Of a DNA stretch of 64,000 nucleotides, positions 35,087 to 43,958 are shown piece by piece. Origin of the DNA: CAYRMN01 sp964425575. Lineage in GTDB: Bacteria; Patescibacteriota; Patescibacteriia; 2-12-FULL-60-25. How positions within the stretch are numbered: the stretch's first letter is position 1; each line of letters starts with the position of its first letter. Location of the stretch: the NCBI GenBank assembly GCA_964425575.1, contig CAYRMN010000002.1, forward strand, positions 1-64,000, read 5' to 3'. A program made the position numbers and the translations under genes. Below the pieces are notes generated by a model. It saw only the letters and a program-made list of their open reading frames with translations, ran no database searches and was not told the DNA's origin.

Positions 35087-35554
35087 TTAACTCAAGTTAG
35101 CCGATGCATCTCTTCGAGGTCGTGCCAACTTTGTAGCCTTATCATCACGCGCCTGAGCTTCAGAAAACAAGTTCACTGTGCGGGCTGCTAGCGTGCCTGG
35201 GTCATACAGATCGGGAATAACCGCTCCTCTGGCTTGCTCCGCTTCCATTTTACTAAGCTCTCCGTTTAGCATTCCAGCAACATTGTTTATTAATTTATTA
35301 AATTTGAGAATTTCCATCTGTGGTAATCCAGAATCTCGGAAAGTATCTTCATAAACAGCTCGTACGGCAGTCTCAAGAAGCTTCCCTGTATTTGGATTAT
35401 TTCCTTCTCGTCTTGCGCTAAGCCAGGTTGCAATAGCCTTATGATTTTCTAATTTCACACCTGTTTCTCTTGTACCCGAAACAGGATCCTGGTCTTTACG
35501 AGCTGGCTGAAGAGGAAGATTCTGTGCAGCACCTCCTTCAAAGGCATTTATCAT
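35087..35554 (-). CDS. Hypothetical soluble protein (155 aa)
   Basis: No recognised domain. The polar N-terminus (GGAAQNLPLQPARKDQDP) is probably disordered; the middle HKAIATWLSARREGNNPNTGKLLETAVRAVYEDTF is helical. A further helical part has FNKLINNVAGMLNGELSKMEAEQA. It has no signal peptide. It lies downstream of the small RNA unit on the same strand but is separated from it by that unit's terminator. Confidence 0.55.
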   Translation of the reverse strand: MINAFEGGAAQNLPLQPARKDQDPVSGTRETGVKLENHKAIATWLSARREGNNPNTGKLLETAVRAVYEDTFRDSGLPQMEILKFNKLINNVAGMLNGELSKMEAEQARGAVIPDLYDPGTLAARTVNLFSEAQARDDKATKLARPRRDASANLS

Positions 35555-35654
35555 AAATAGGTCATTAGAAAATTAAATTCGATAGTGTTTCTTTACAAAA
35601 ATAGTATAGCACATTTACCAAAAAAGTCAAGTATTGTAGACATTTCGAACACAC

Positions 35655-35682
35655 AAAAAATACGCCTTTTTGTAGCGTATTT
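35655..35682 (-). terminator. Terminator of the structured RNA
   Basis: On the minus strand AAATACGC and GCGTATTT pair around a nine-base loop and are followed by a run of T. The plus strand has no T run on its side, so the unit reads on the minus strand. Confidence 0.8.
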
Positions 35683-35897
35683 CTATGTTTTCACCCAATA
35701 GATGTAGAGGGGATGCAGGTGCCGAAGCACCGTTATCCATGAATGGCCTACTGTCGGGATGCGCCAGTCGAAACCGGCACGTCCTGATCTCAGCCACTCT
35801 ACACACAGAGGACCCGTATTCGGGCTCCGTATGCTCTCTCCTCCACATCTATGAGGTGAACGATTTTTATGAGTTGGGAAAGGTCTTGCTATTCTGA
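35655..35897 (-). ncRNA. Structured small RNA of unknown class (~243 nt)
   Basis: A self-contained minus-strand unit. A long closing stem pairs 35840-35858 with 35692-35710 (CCTCCACATCTA against TAGATGTAGAGG). It encloses three hairpins: GAGCCCGAATACGGGTCC-type, a long arm GAGTGGC/GCCATTC with inner GGACGTGCC/GGCGCATCC, and GGTGCTTCGGCACC inside GGAT/ATCC. Promoter at 35904-35932 and terminator at 35655-35682 frame it. It does not match RNase P, tmRNA, SRP RNA or the riboswitches that I can recall. It is the main content of the 455-base space between the flanking genes. Confidence 0.65.
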
Positions 35898-35903
35898 AAA
35901 GAT

Positions 35904-35932
35904 ACAATATCACAACCAAGTAAATATGTCAA
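35904..35932 (-). promoter_or_regulatory. Promoter of the structured RNA
   Basis: Minus-strand TTGACA (35927-35932), 17-base spacer, TATTGT (35904-35909). Transcription is expected to start near 35897, about 40 bases before the closing stem. Confidence 0.75.
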
Positions 35933-36009
35933 GTGTACTGTTTACAAGCCAATTTGACATTTTTTTGCTATTTCGCCCTTTTTGCCTCACCGACATGAAC
36001 GCCGTTATG

Positions 36010-36450
36010 CTACAAAAAGGATAACGATTTAGTTGGTTTCATCACTGCTGAGGGGTCGGTTTTCCATATATCCGAAACGTCGGCATACAATTCGAGCTCG
36101 TTTCCATCCGGATCAAGAATATAGATACTGTGTGTCACCGTATGATCGGCAGTGCCAACGATTGGTACTCCCTTTTCTTGCAATTCATGAAAAACACGCT
36201 TGGCATCTGCCGGAGAATCCCCGATCTTAAACCCAATATGATACAAACCTGGCTCTGGTAATCTCTCGTATCTTGGTTCGCCGTCGACTTCGATAAGCAG
36301 GAGCTCATGATGCGTTCGTCCTGAAGAAAATGCCGCTACTCCCCCACCATGAGCAATTTCTCGAAATCCTAATACCTCACGATAAAAATGCGCGGACCGC
36401 TCTATGTCAGAAACATACAGTACGACATGACCAAGTTCAATAATATGCAT
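36010..36450 (-). CDS. VOC-family (glyoxalase/dioxygenase-fold) protein
   Basis: A 146-residue vicinal-oxygen-chelate protein. The paired beta-alpha-beta modules start LGHVVLYVSDIERSAHFYREVLGF and YHIGFKIGD; the C-terminal DPDGNELELYAD supplies the last metal Glu. Metal ligands are probably His8, His57 or His82-type residues and that Glu. Family members include glyoxalase I and resistance proteins; the substrate is unknown. It lies seven bases downstream of the polyprenyl synthase gene, in one operon. Confidence 0.85.
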   Translation of the reverse strand: MHIIELGHVVLYVSDIERSAHFYREVLGFREIAHGGGVAAFSSGRTHHELLLIEVDGEPRYERLPEPGLYHIGFKIGDSPADAKRVFHELQEKGVPIVGTADHTVTHSIYILDPDGNELELYADVSDIWKTDPSAVMKPTKSLSFL

Positions 36451-36457
36451 AGAGATT

Positions 36458-37528
36458 CTAAGAGGTACGATGTTTTATATATCCGATGAATTCCATTAGC
36501 TCGCGATCGAGAGAGGATGAGAGATGTAATTTTGAAACCTCTTGTTCGGCTATTTGAAAATACTCCTCCATGAGCGTACGCCCGTATTCAAAGGCACCGG
36601 ATTGCGTGAATAGCTCGGCAACTTGTGGGCGGTCTGTTTCGGTCAATCGAGTGCCAAAGAGTTCTTGCAATGTCTGCTTTTGTGCCTTGGTTCCGTGTTG
36701 AAAAATATGAAGCGTAAACACCGTATGCTGACGATCGACCAGATCAGAAAATACCGTCTTGTGCGTATCCTTGGTCAGACCGGTCAAATCCAGCAGATCG
36801 TCCTGAATCTGAAAGGCAAGACCGAGCGCATATCCAATTCGTTCAAATCCAGCAGCACTTTTTGCCCCGCCGCCCGCCAAAGCAACGCCAATATGAAACG
36901 GTTTGATAAAGGTGTAGCTGGCCGTCTTTAAAAACATCTTTCGCTCGATCGTCTCGAACGTCGCCGTCTTTCTGGTCATCAAATCCACGTCTAGCATTTG
37001 ACCCAAAATGACATCATTCGTCATCTGAAAAAAGAGCTCTCTCGCACGTTCCAGTCTACGCAATGGAAGGCTACGATATGATCCGGACATCATCTCCGTC
37101 GCCCATCCAAGCAACAGATCCCCAACTAAAATGGCCTGGCTTTCACCAGTACGTGTCATATCTCCAACTCGCCTCTGCTTACGAAGAGATTGCGTAACAT
37201 GAATATGCGTCGTAGGAATTCCGTGACGGCTTTGCCCTTGATCCATCACATCGTCATGAATCAAGGCGAACACGTGAAATAGCTCTAACGCCATACAAAC
37301 CTCCAGAGCTGCAGATGGCATGCGGGGCTGAATCGCTCGATATCCAATACTCGCAAGATACGGACGAATGCGTTTGCCTCCATGCTCGATAAGTTCCTGC
37401 GCATAGGCCAATATGTCAACGATCGCAGCATCCTGGACCCGAATATTCGCGTCATGGAGTTTTCGCTGCATATACGCCTGCAAACGAGTATCAAATAATT
37501 GCCGAAATGATTGCAGTTGTTGCATAGG
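36458..37528 (-). CDS. Polyprenyl diphosphate synthase (trans type)
   Basis: Elongates allylic diphosphates with isopentenyl diphosphate. The first Asp-rich motif LIHDDVMD (about residue 85) and the second QDDLLD (about 235) are both present, with HGGKRIRPYLA (substrate binding) before the first. At 356 residues it is in the range of geranylgeranyl to octaprenyl synthases; chain length cannot be told. ATG 37528 is preferred over 37555. In the absence of quinone genes here, the product may feed undecaprenyl-type or membrane-lipid use. Confidence 0.9.
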   Translation of the reverse strand, partial: PMQQLQSFRQLFDTRLQAYMQRKLHDANIRVQDAAIVDILAYAQELIEHGGKRIRPYLASIGYRAIQPRMPSAALEVCMALELFHVFALIHDDVMDQGQSRHGIPTTHIHVTQSLRKQRRVGDMTRTGESQAILVGDLLLGWATEMMSGSYRSLPLRRLERARELFFQMTNDVILGQMLDVDLMTRKTATFETIERKMFLKTASYTFIKPFHIGVALAGGGAKSAAGFERIGYALGLAFQIQDDLLDLTGLTKDTHKTVFSDLVDRQHTVFTLHIFQHGTKAQKQTLQELFGTRLTETDRPQVAELFTQSGAFEYGRTLMEEYFQIAEQEVSKLHLSSSLDRELMEFIGYIKHRTS

Positions 37529-37627
37529 ATATATGTAAGAAATGCTAGCATACATGAACGCCCGTATACAGAAAGAGATCCTATCCGTTTGACACCATCT
37601 TCTATTCCTCTACACTTCATCTATCCT

Positions 37628-39118
37628 ATGCAACTCGACGAACAACTCTTTCAAAAACTCCTGCCAGACATACAACATCAGACATGGTATCGACAACGAT
37701 TTGATGCCTGTCCGCATTTTATGTTTTTTCTGGGTGATGCGCACACCTCATCCATTCAACATACCCCATATCCCTTTGGCCAGCGTCTTGCCTATGCTGG
37801 ATTTTCTAAGAATCGAGCTGATTGGTATCACAGTTTACCGGCACTCCAAAAAACAGCCGCCTCCATCATCCAAGCCTCAGAGCAAAACCCGCACATTAGT
37901 CGAGACATGGTTCGGGATTTTTATCCCTGGCAAGAACAATTCTACACCCAATGCCGAACAATCAATGGGATGAATCTCACCGCTCTGACGGATACGGAAC
38001 TTCTAGAAACATATAATGCACTCGCGGATACCTATACAAAAAAACTCAATGCATCCCCACTCATTGATGGGTTTGCATTAAGTACAGACGAAGACATCTC
38101 CTCAAAAATTCGAGTGCACCTAGATCAGCAGGGCATGGGACGCGATTTTGTAGAATTTTTTGAGGTTCTGACCGCTCCAACATTCCTCTCTTTTCTCCAA
38201 GAAGAAGAGATCGCCCTTCTGCGGGTTGCAGATGAAATACGACAGCACCCTTCCGACGCCGCAGATTGTATATACGCGCATCAACAAGCGTATTTTTGGA
38301 TTCAGAATAACTATGTAAAAGACCATGTGTTAAATGCGAACGCTTTCGAAGAACGCGTCCGACAATGGAACCAGATTGATCTCATCGCAAAGGCAAACGA
38401 ACTAAAGGCGCTTCCCCTTCATCATGCGCAACGAAAACAAGAATTGCTGACGCGCATTGCCCTTCCCGAGGAACTCACTACGCTACTGAACATTACAGAT
38501 GATTTTAACGCCTGGCAGGACGAACGCAAGAAAGGCACATTTTGGGCGACGCATGTTTTCAGCACACTGCTACAGGAATTCTCTCGCAGAACAGGCTATA
38601 CGATGGATGAATTGAAATACTGCTTTCCTCCAGAAATGGCTTCTGCGCTGGATAAAAAGATCTCCAAAGAAGAATTACAAGCCCGATTTGAGTATTGCAT
38701 GATCCTCTGGACCGCAGATAGCTACAGCGTAACAACGGATCAGGAGTTTATCGCTACGCTTGATAAAATCGGAACTGGCGCATATGTACATACCAATGAA
38801 CTGAAAGGATTTTCCGCTCAATTAGGTACCGCTCGTGGAAAAGTTAAAATTATTGAAAGCGCTGAGGAGATAGCAAAGATTGAAGAAGGAGATATTCTGG
38901 TCGCCGTTATGACACGCCCAGACTATCTTCCGGCCATGAAAAAGGCGGCGGCGTTCGTTACTGATGAAGGTGGCATCACCTGTCATGCAGCAATTGTGGC
39001 ACGAGAAATGAAAAAACCTTGCATTGTGGGCACAAAGATTGCCACAAAAATCTTTAAAGACGGAGATCTGCTAGAGGTAGATGCGGATAACGGTCTTGTT
39101 CGACTGATCCCATCATAA
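37628..39118 (+). CDS. PEP-utilising enzyme with phosphohistidine domain
   Basis: A 496-residue protein. The C-terminal 80 residues are the mobile phosphohistidine domain of PEP synthase and pyruvate phosphate dikinase (LGTARGKVKII, VAVMTRPDYLPAMKKAAAFVTDEGG, then the phosphorylated His in ITCHAAIVARE). The first 400 residues are helical and lack the ATP-grasp domain of PEP synthase. Similar stand-alone proteins are common in this phylum; their role is unclear. The start at 37628 avoids an upstream frame overlapping the divergent synthase. Confidence 0.85.
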   Translation: MQLDEQLFQKLLPDIQHQTWYRQRFDACPHFMFFLGDAHTSSIQHTPYPFGQRLAYAGFSKNRADWYHSLPALQKTAASIIQASEQNPHISRDMVRDFYPWQEQFYTQCRTINGMNLTALTDTELLETYNALADTYTKKLNASPLIDGFALSTDEDISSKIRVHLDQQGMGRDFVEFFEVLTAPTFLSFLQEEEIALLRVADEIRQHPSDAADCIYAHQQAYFWIQNNYVKDHVLNANAFEERVRQWNQIDLIAKANELKALPLHHAQRKQELLTRIALPEELTTLLNITDDFNAWQDERKKGTFWATHVFSTLLQEFSRRTGYTMDELKYCFPPEMASALDKKISKEELQARFEYCMILWTADSYSVTTDQEFIATLDKIGTGAYVHTNELKGFSAQLGTARGKVKIIESAEEIAKIEEGDILVAVMTRPDYLPAMKKAAAFVTDEGGITCHAAIVAREMKKPCIVGTKIATKIFKDGDLLEVDADNGLVRLIPS

Positions 39119-39757
39119 CCCCTGATGCTCGAACTCGACAAAATCCTTCGCAAAGAATCGTGTTGCAAGGTGATAAATTGTATAGGTAATAAAGAATGCA
39201 CCAAAAACATCAACGGAATAATGCAGATGACCGAGAAGAACAACGGTCGCAAATAAACATGTAAAACCAAGAAACACCCATCTCCATAGCTTTGTATTCC
39301 AAAAAAGAAGGGCCATCAAAAACGGCAAACCTGCGTGTCCTGAAAAAAAGAGATCGCCGGTAAAATTAAAGGAACGAAAAAAGTGGCTCGGTTCGATTGG
39401 CGAAACCGTTGGGAACGGCCCGATGTGAGTCAAGATGATAAAAAAAGAACGCACTGAAATAAAAAGTGCAATACTTTTTAACGCAAATGGTAAACGTTTT
39501 GGCTCCCAAAATGACAGGGCCGTGATAAGTAGTACAAAGAGATAAAAGCCCTCAACAAACACATCTTCCACATTCACCACGGGAATATTACTGAGAATAA
39601 TATCCGTAACTGATCCGCTGACATGGCTCGAGGCGTATGTGCCCGCAAAAAAATTGATGATCAGACTTCCAATCAAAAGCAGAAAACCCGTACACGTTGA
39701 GATGAGAAAGGCTCGTTTCGTCCAATAGAAAAGATGTTTTTGAAGCAAGTTTTTCAT
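39113..39757 (-). CDS. PAP2/sphingomyelin-synthase-like membrane phosphatase
   Basis: A 214-residue protein with six membrane helices. FSGHAGLPFLMALLF and HYSVDVFGAFF carry the two His residues of the PAP2-like (PAP2_C) active site; HFFRSFNFTGDLF lies before. Such enzymes dephosphorylate lipid phosphates or exchange head groups. Its last codons overlap the end of the convergent PEP-utilising gene by six bases. Confidence 0.82.
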   Translation of the reverse strand: MKNLLQKHLFYWTKRAFLISTCTGFLLLIGSLIINFFAGTYASSHVSGSVTDIILSNIPVVNVEDVFVEGFYLFVLLITALSFWEPKRLPFALKSIALFISVRSFFIILTHIGPFPTVSPIEPSHFFRSFNFTGDLFFSGHAGLPFLMALLFWNTKLWRWVFLGFTCLFATVVLLGHLHYSVDVFGAFFITYTIYHLATRFFAKDFVEFEHQGL

Positions 39758-39821
39758 AAAAACACTCTAAAAAGAAGATACCACTAGAACAAACGAACGG
39801 CTAGAAAAATGCCCTGAAAAG

Positions 39822-39877
39822 AAAAAGCCGACCGGGGAAGGGCGCAGCGCTCTCGAGAGCGCCGCGTATCGGTCGAC
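39822..39877 (-). terminator. Compound terminator with perfect 16-base palindrome
   Basis: GCGCTCTCGAGAGCGC (39847-39862) sits inside an outer stem GTCGACCG/CGGTCGGC and is followed on the minus strand by TTTTTCTTTTC. It directly follows the small lipoprotein gene. It is much richer in GC than other terminators here. Confidence 0.7.
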
Positions 39878-39878
39878 A

Positions 39879-40010
39879 TCAGTCGCGGCAATAGGGGTAG
39901 GTCGGACAATGTACCGGCTCTCCAGGAGTCTGGGGCGGACGGTGGCCCGGGCAGCCCGTGAGGGTGGCGATGGAGATGGCGAGCAAGAGACCGCAGAAAA
40001 TACGACGCAT
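39879..40010 (-). CDS. Small Pro/Cys-rich lipoprotein (43 aa)
   Basis: MRRIFCGLLLAISIATLTGC is a lipoprotein signal with the lipobox LTGC; the mature part is about 24 residues, PGHRPPQTPGEPVHC...YPYC. GGAGG five bases before the ATG at 40010 is one of the strongest ribosome sites in the window. A dedicated GC-rich terminator follows. Function unknown; GC content suggests a different origin from its neighbours. Confidence 0.75.
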   Translation of the reverse strand: MRRIFCGLLLAISIATLTGCPGHRPPQTPGEPVHCPTYPYCRD

Positions 40011-40116
40011 GGTGACCTCCAGAAAATTCCACACCGCCAAACGATTCTGTTGAGCTAGATGGGAACCGTGCTGAGATGAAACAGTGTCCATCTAAAACTG
40101 TCAAGTCTAGATGTGC

Positions 40117-41199
40117 TCACTTGGCAAGCGTCAACCATCTCTTGGCTAAACTACTGCCATCGTCAGTTGGTAAGACGCGATGAAGGTCTTCACCTATACG
40201 GACGGCGCGTTCAGGATGGTTAAGGAGATCTGTCAGCTCGTATAACAATTTGGAACCAGAGTCTTTCCCCTGAGCCACACTCGGCACGGGCACGCGCCGA
40301 GCGTTCTCCTCCTGATGACTATGCGGAATGGGTATCAAAATGGATGGCTTTGAAAGACAGGCTAATTCTGACAGCGTCCCCAGTCCAGCCCTCGCGACAA
40401 CGATATCTGCACAGGCATACGCGTTCTTCATCTGTGATTCATCAAAAAATTCCTGCACCAGATACCGAGCACGCGACACATGAGCGCCCCGTTTCCCCGC
40501 TCCCGTCTGATGGATGACCTGAGTCATCGGCAGCAGCTTCTCCAGCAGACTCCAGACGATTTCATTCAAGGCGATCGCCCCTGTTCCGCCACCTAAAAAA
40601 AGAACGACGGGTTGCCGCGAATCAAGCTCAAACGACGCAGCCGCTGTGGCTCGTGATGGGATCGGAAGGCCCGCAAACCGACAGGGGGTTGGAACTTGTT
40701 TGCAGGTCACTCCTTTAAAGGGAGATACTTCGTAGGAAAAACTCGTGGTCACCATTTGACATTGCGCAGCCACCGCTTGATTTGAAAGACCTGGAACGGC
40801 ATCCAGCTGATGAATGACGCACGGAATTCCTCGCCGAGCAGCATCGCGGATAATCGGAACGCTCGTGAAGCCTCCGGCGGCAATCACCAAGTCTGGATGT
40901 GTCTTGGAGACCGCCTCATGCGCTGCACGTTGGGCAGCCAGATAATTCCACGGCCACGTCACCCAATCGAGGCTGGGATATCGAGGAAATTTTGCCACTG
41001 GAATAGGATAGAACGGCCATCCTTCCCGCTCAATCACATGGCGTTCAGGACCCTCAGGCGTTCCGGCCCAGGCAACCGTAATAGCTGGCTGCTGACGCTG
41101 CATAACTCGAATAACTGCCAAAAGAGGTATCACTGGTCCTAATGTGCCACCGCCACAACATAAAATATTCACTTTTTTTGAGCTCTCAATCTCTTGCAT
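40117..41199 (-). CDS. murG: UDP-GlcNAc:lipid I transferase
   Basis: Adds N-acetylglucosamine to lipid I, making lipid II at the inner membrane face. It is a GT-B glycosyltransferase with the N-terminal GGTLGPVIPLLAV loop, AAGGFTSVPI, a donor-site FLGGGTGAIALNE, and the ARAGLGTLSELA and PHSHQEENA motifs. Length 360. The start overlaps the end of ftsW by 14 bases; the order mraY-ftsW-murG is that of a division and cell-wall cluster. Confidence 0.94.
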   Translation of the reverse strand: MQEIESSKKVNILCCGGGTLGPVIPLLAVIRVMQRQQPAITVAWAGTPEGPERHVIEREGWPFYPIPVAKFPRYPSLDWVTWPWNYLAAQRAAHEAVSKTHPDLVIAAGGFTSVPIIRDAARRGIPCVIHQLDAVPGLSNQAVAAQCQMVTTSFSYEVSPFKGVTCKQVPTPCRFAGLPIPSRATAAASFELDSRQPVVLFLGGGTGAIALNEIVWSLLEKLLPMTQVIHQTGAGKRGAHVSRARYLVQEFFDESQMKNAYACADIVVARAGLGTLSELACLSKPSILIPIPHSHQEENARRVPVPSVAQGKDSGSKLLYELTDLLNHPERAVRIGEDLHRVLPTDDGSSLAKRWLTLAK

Positions 41200-42298
41200 A
41201 TCTGGAAATAGACGCTACAAAACCACAGCCAATGCAAAGGGATAAGAAGGCTGAACTTCCATAGCTGATAAATGGCAGGGTAACGCCGGTAATTGGCATC
41301 AAGCCAAGCATTGACGCAATATTGAAGAACGCTTCAAGCGCAATCCAGCCGCCAATGCCCGTTGCAAGATATGTCCCAAACAGATCTGGGGCACGCTGTG
41401 CCAACCATAAACACCTCCACACAAGTGTCGAAATCGCCCCCATAAATAAAACGGTCATCAAAAACCCGAGCTCTTCCGCCATGACCGCAAAAATAGAATC
41501 CCCCGCTACTTCCGGTAAATACAGATACTTTTGCCTAGAATGGCCATACCCTAATCCAAACACCCCTCCTGAACCAATGGCCAAAAACGCCTGGTTAATG
41601 TGATAGCCAATCCCTTTTGGATCGAGCTCTGGATGCAGGAAGGTCATAAACCGAGCGGCCCGATAAGGGGTTATCTTGATCAAGAAAGCCACCAACCCGG
41701 CCCCACCTGCACCCAATCCCATAAACCATCCGAGTGGCGCACCGGCCACAAAATAGCACAGCAGGGCGCTCCCGGTAATCACCATCATTGAACCGGTGTT
41801 GGGTTGTTTCACCAGCAAAAACATGATCACTCCCAATGCACCCAAAAAAGGCACAAGGCCTCGATTCAACGAATGAACGTCTTGCTCATGTCGAGACGCA
41901 AGCCAGGCTGAGACGTAAATTAAAAAAGTAACTTTCACAAATTCTGAAGGCTGAAACGCGATTGGACCAAATTTTACCCAGCGTGATGAGCCGCTGATAT
42001 GTAAACCGATTCCGGGAACATATACCAAAATCAGGAGCACGATGCTCAAAATCAAAGCAGGTAACGCAAACACGCGCCATTTACGGTAATCCGTATAGGC
42101 CACACCTGCAAACAAAATCAATCCCGGCAACAGTCCAAATTTAATTTGATGCTTTACGAAATACAAACTGTCACCAAAACTTTGATATCCAATTGGCCCG
42201 CTCGCAGATAGGAGCATAATCATACCAAAAAGCGCCAAGCCTCCGATGAGCCAGAGAAAAACCTTATCAATGGAACCGGATCCTCCCCGCATACTCAA
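41186..42298 (-). CDS. ftsW: Peptidoglycan polymerase of the SEDS family
   Basis: A lipid II polymerase with about ten helices. Hallmarks are SGSSRWVKFGPIAFQPSEFVKV, the catalytic Asp region FMTFLHPELDPKGIGYHINQ, and PFISYGSSAFLSLCIGCG at the C-terminus. The gene position between mraY and murG favours FtsW (division) over RodA. ATGA overlap with mraY. Confidence 0.92.
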   Translation of the reverse strand: MSMRGGSGSIDKVFLWLIGGLALFGMIMLLSASGPIGYQSFGDSLYFVKHQIKFGLLPGLILFAGVAYTDYRKWRVFALPALILSIVLLILVYVPGIGLHISGSSRWVKFGPIAFQPSEFVKVTFLIYVSAWLASRHEQDVHSLNRGLVPFLGALGVIMFLLVKQPNTGSMMVITGSALLCYFVAGAPLGWFMGLGAGGAGLVAFLIKITPYRAARFMTFLHPELDPKGIGYHINQAFLAIGSGGVFGLGYGHSRQKYLYLPEVAGDSIFAVMAEELGFLMTVLFMGAISTLVWRCLWLAQRAPDLFGTYLATGIGGWIALEAFFNIASMLGLMPITGVTLPFISYGSSAFLSLCIGCGFVASISRYARD

Positions 42299-43341
42299 TG
42301 ATCAATCAGAGCCAGTACGGCTCCAAATGAAGCAACTAAAAATGAAATGACCCAAAAGCGCATGACGACCTTTGGCTCGCCCCAACCAATCGCTTCAAGA
42401 TGATGATGCAAGGGAGAACTTCGAAACAGTTTTTTCCCGCGTACAGATCGCGAGAGCCACTGAAGTAAGACCGACGCGGATTCAAGCACAAACGGAAAAC
42501 CGATCAGCGGCAGCAAAAGTGGCTGATTCGTCAGCATAGCGACGACACCGAGCGCCATACCTAACGCCATCGCGCCGGTATCCCCCATAAAAAATTCCGC
42601 CGGCGTAATATTATGCCAAATAAATGCGAGCAATGCCCCGATCACCGCTCCACAAAATACAGCGATGTCCGCCTTTCCTGCTGCGAATGCGATCAATCCA
42701 TAGGCACCAAATGAAGCCAGCAATGTTCCACCTGCTAACCCATCTAGGCCATCTGTTTCATTGACAGAAAATGAAGTAGCTACGATTACGAATACAAAAA
42801 ATGGAATATACCAGATGCCAAGCTGGGCATTTCCCCAAAATGGAACATGCACAATGTCCCAATCGAGCTTTGTATAAAACCACCATGCAGCAATGAATGC
42901 GATCGCCGTATATGTGAGCAAGCGGTGGCGCAACTGTAGTCCACCTCCTTTTGGACCAATTTTTTTAATATTCAAATAGTCGTCTATCAATCCCACCAAA
43001 GCAGCCGTGACGAATGTTCCCAAGACCAATAGCGTCTGAGAACGTGACAAAAAATTCAGACGACACAAAAATGCAAATGACGTGAGGCGACAACCGAGCA
43101 TCAAACCAATCATAACCGCCACGACCGTCCCCCAAACCACCACCCCACCCATCGTTGGGGTTCCGGCTTTCGCGGCGTGTAGTTTTGACATGATGGGAGC
43201 AGCGCTCTCATCGCGAATACTTTTTCCAAGTTTGTGTGCACGCAACCATCGAATGAATACAGGAGTCCACACGAGCGCAATCACAAAACAAATCGTTGTA
43301 ATCTCCAGAATCCGTACCACGTCGATTGTCAGTGAATCCAT
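42295..43341 (-). CDS. mraY: Phospho-MurNAc-pentapeptide transferase
   Basis: Forms lipid I by moving phospho-MurNAc-pentapeptide to undecaprenyl phosphate. It has ten helices and the conserved KLHAAKAGTPTMGG, DDYLNI (catalytic Asp pair), SVNETDGLDGLAGG and EFFMGDTGAMALG, ending with the HHHLEAIGWGE loop. Length 348 is normal. First gene of the mraY-ftsW-murG operon. The structured element at 43367-43482 lies directly upstream, with its T run 20 bases before the start. Confidence 0.96.
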   Translation of the reverse strand: MDSLTIDVVRILEITTICFVIALVWTPVFIRWLRAHKLGKSIRDESAAPIMSKLHAAKAGTPTMGGVVVWGTVVAVMIGLMLGCRLTSFAFLCRLNFLSRSQTLLVLGTFVTAALVGLIDDYLNIKKIGPKGGGLQLRHRLLTYTAIAFIAAWWFYTKLDWDIVHVPFWGNAQLGIWYIPFFVFVIVATSFSVNETDGLDGLAGGTLLASFGAYGLIAFAAGKADIAVFCGAVIGALLAFIWHNITPAEFFMGDTGAMALGMALGVVAMLTNQPLLLPLIGFPFVLESASVLLQWLSRSVRGKKLFRSSPLHHHLEAIGWGEPKVVMRFWVISFLVASFGAVLALIDH

Positions 43342-43366
43342 AGCAATATGTATTTATTGAAAAAAT

Positions 43367-43482
43367 CCTGTTTAAAAACGATGAGATGTGCCATGCTGGA
43401 GCGAAGAAAAACCGGAGGCGTATGCCGCATACGATGAGGATTTTTATGAGTGAAGCACAAGCAGATCGCGGTTTTAAACAGG
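43367..43482 (-). repeat. Foldable 3'-end element, copy 1
   Basis: Ends pair perfectly over 11 bases (CCTGTTTAAAA/TTTTAAACAGG). On the minus strand it contains GATCTGCTT, CTTCACTCATAAA, a variable hairpin (CGTATG/CATACG), GCCTCCGGTTTTT, GCTCCAGC and CATCTCATC, then a T run. Copy 2 at 62816-62944 shares all these blocks. It starts four bases after the stop of the small membrane-protein gene at 43487. Confidence 0.75.
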
Positions 43483-43486
43483 ATGC

Positions 43487-43864
43487 TCAAACGTTGACGA
43501 GAGTAAGGAAAAAACTACCACTCGCCCACAAAAGAGCTGCAACTAATGCGACTGACAGTAGCGTTCGACTGGCTAACGGACTGCTCTTAAAGAGTGCAAG
43601 CGCCATCACAATATCAAGTGCAACCGCACCAAGAGCAAATCCCGGTATAGCAAATGCCCATGGCCAGGAACGCACATCATCGATTCCAAGATAAATCGTG
43701 TAATGCATTGTGATAACTCCAGAGCGCCATCCTTCAGGCAATATGCGCCACAAAAAGAACAAACTCGTCGCAACAATGATACCACTCAGAGCGATAATTA
43801 CCCAAAATACAAAATGGTCTTGCAGGGCAAGCCGCGCAGAAAGTTTCCATTCCATCCACCTCAT
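43487..43864 (-). CDS. Small membrane protein (125 aa)
   Basis: About three membrane helices: 19-40, 69-92 and 98-120. The stretch VITMHYTIYLGIDDVRSWPW lies between the first two, a pattern (HYxIYxGID) I associate with small membrane proteins of this phylum. Function unknown. Its 3' end is fused to the foldable element, in the same arrangement as the gene at 62948. Confidence 0.65.
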   Translation of the reverse strand: MRWMEWKLSARLALQDHFVFWVIIALSGIIVATSLFFLWRILPEGWRSGVITMHYTIYLGIDDVRSWPWAFAIPGFALGAVALDIVMALALFKSSPLASRTLLSVALVAALLWASGSFFLTLVNV

Positions 43865-43958
43865 GTGCCTATGGTACAGGGACGAAAATGATTTGTCATT
43901 CCCATAAAAACGGAAATCTTAACCCAAAAAAACCAACAAACGATGAGGGCGCGATAAA

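Noticed and set aside
35692..35858. TPP or other known riboswitch in the structured RNA
   Set aside because: GGCTGAGA occurs, but the ACCC...GAACCTGA part of the TPP aptamer is absent, the element has its own terminator, and no thiamine gene follows.
35627..35919. Two overlapping short minus-strand frames in the RNA region
   Set aside because: They run through stems and a terminator, have no ribosome site and no protein-like composition; RNA pairing explains the sequence better.
39784..40104. 106-codon minus-strand frame
   Set aside because: It lies out of frame with the small lipoprotein, which has a strong ribosome site and lipobox.
43386..43694. Plus-strand frame that begins inside the foldable element
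   Set aside because: It arises from the repeated structured element and runs antisense to a membrane-protein gene.
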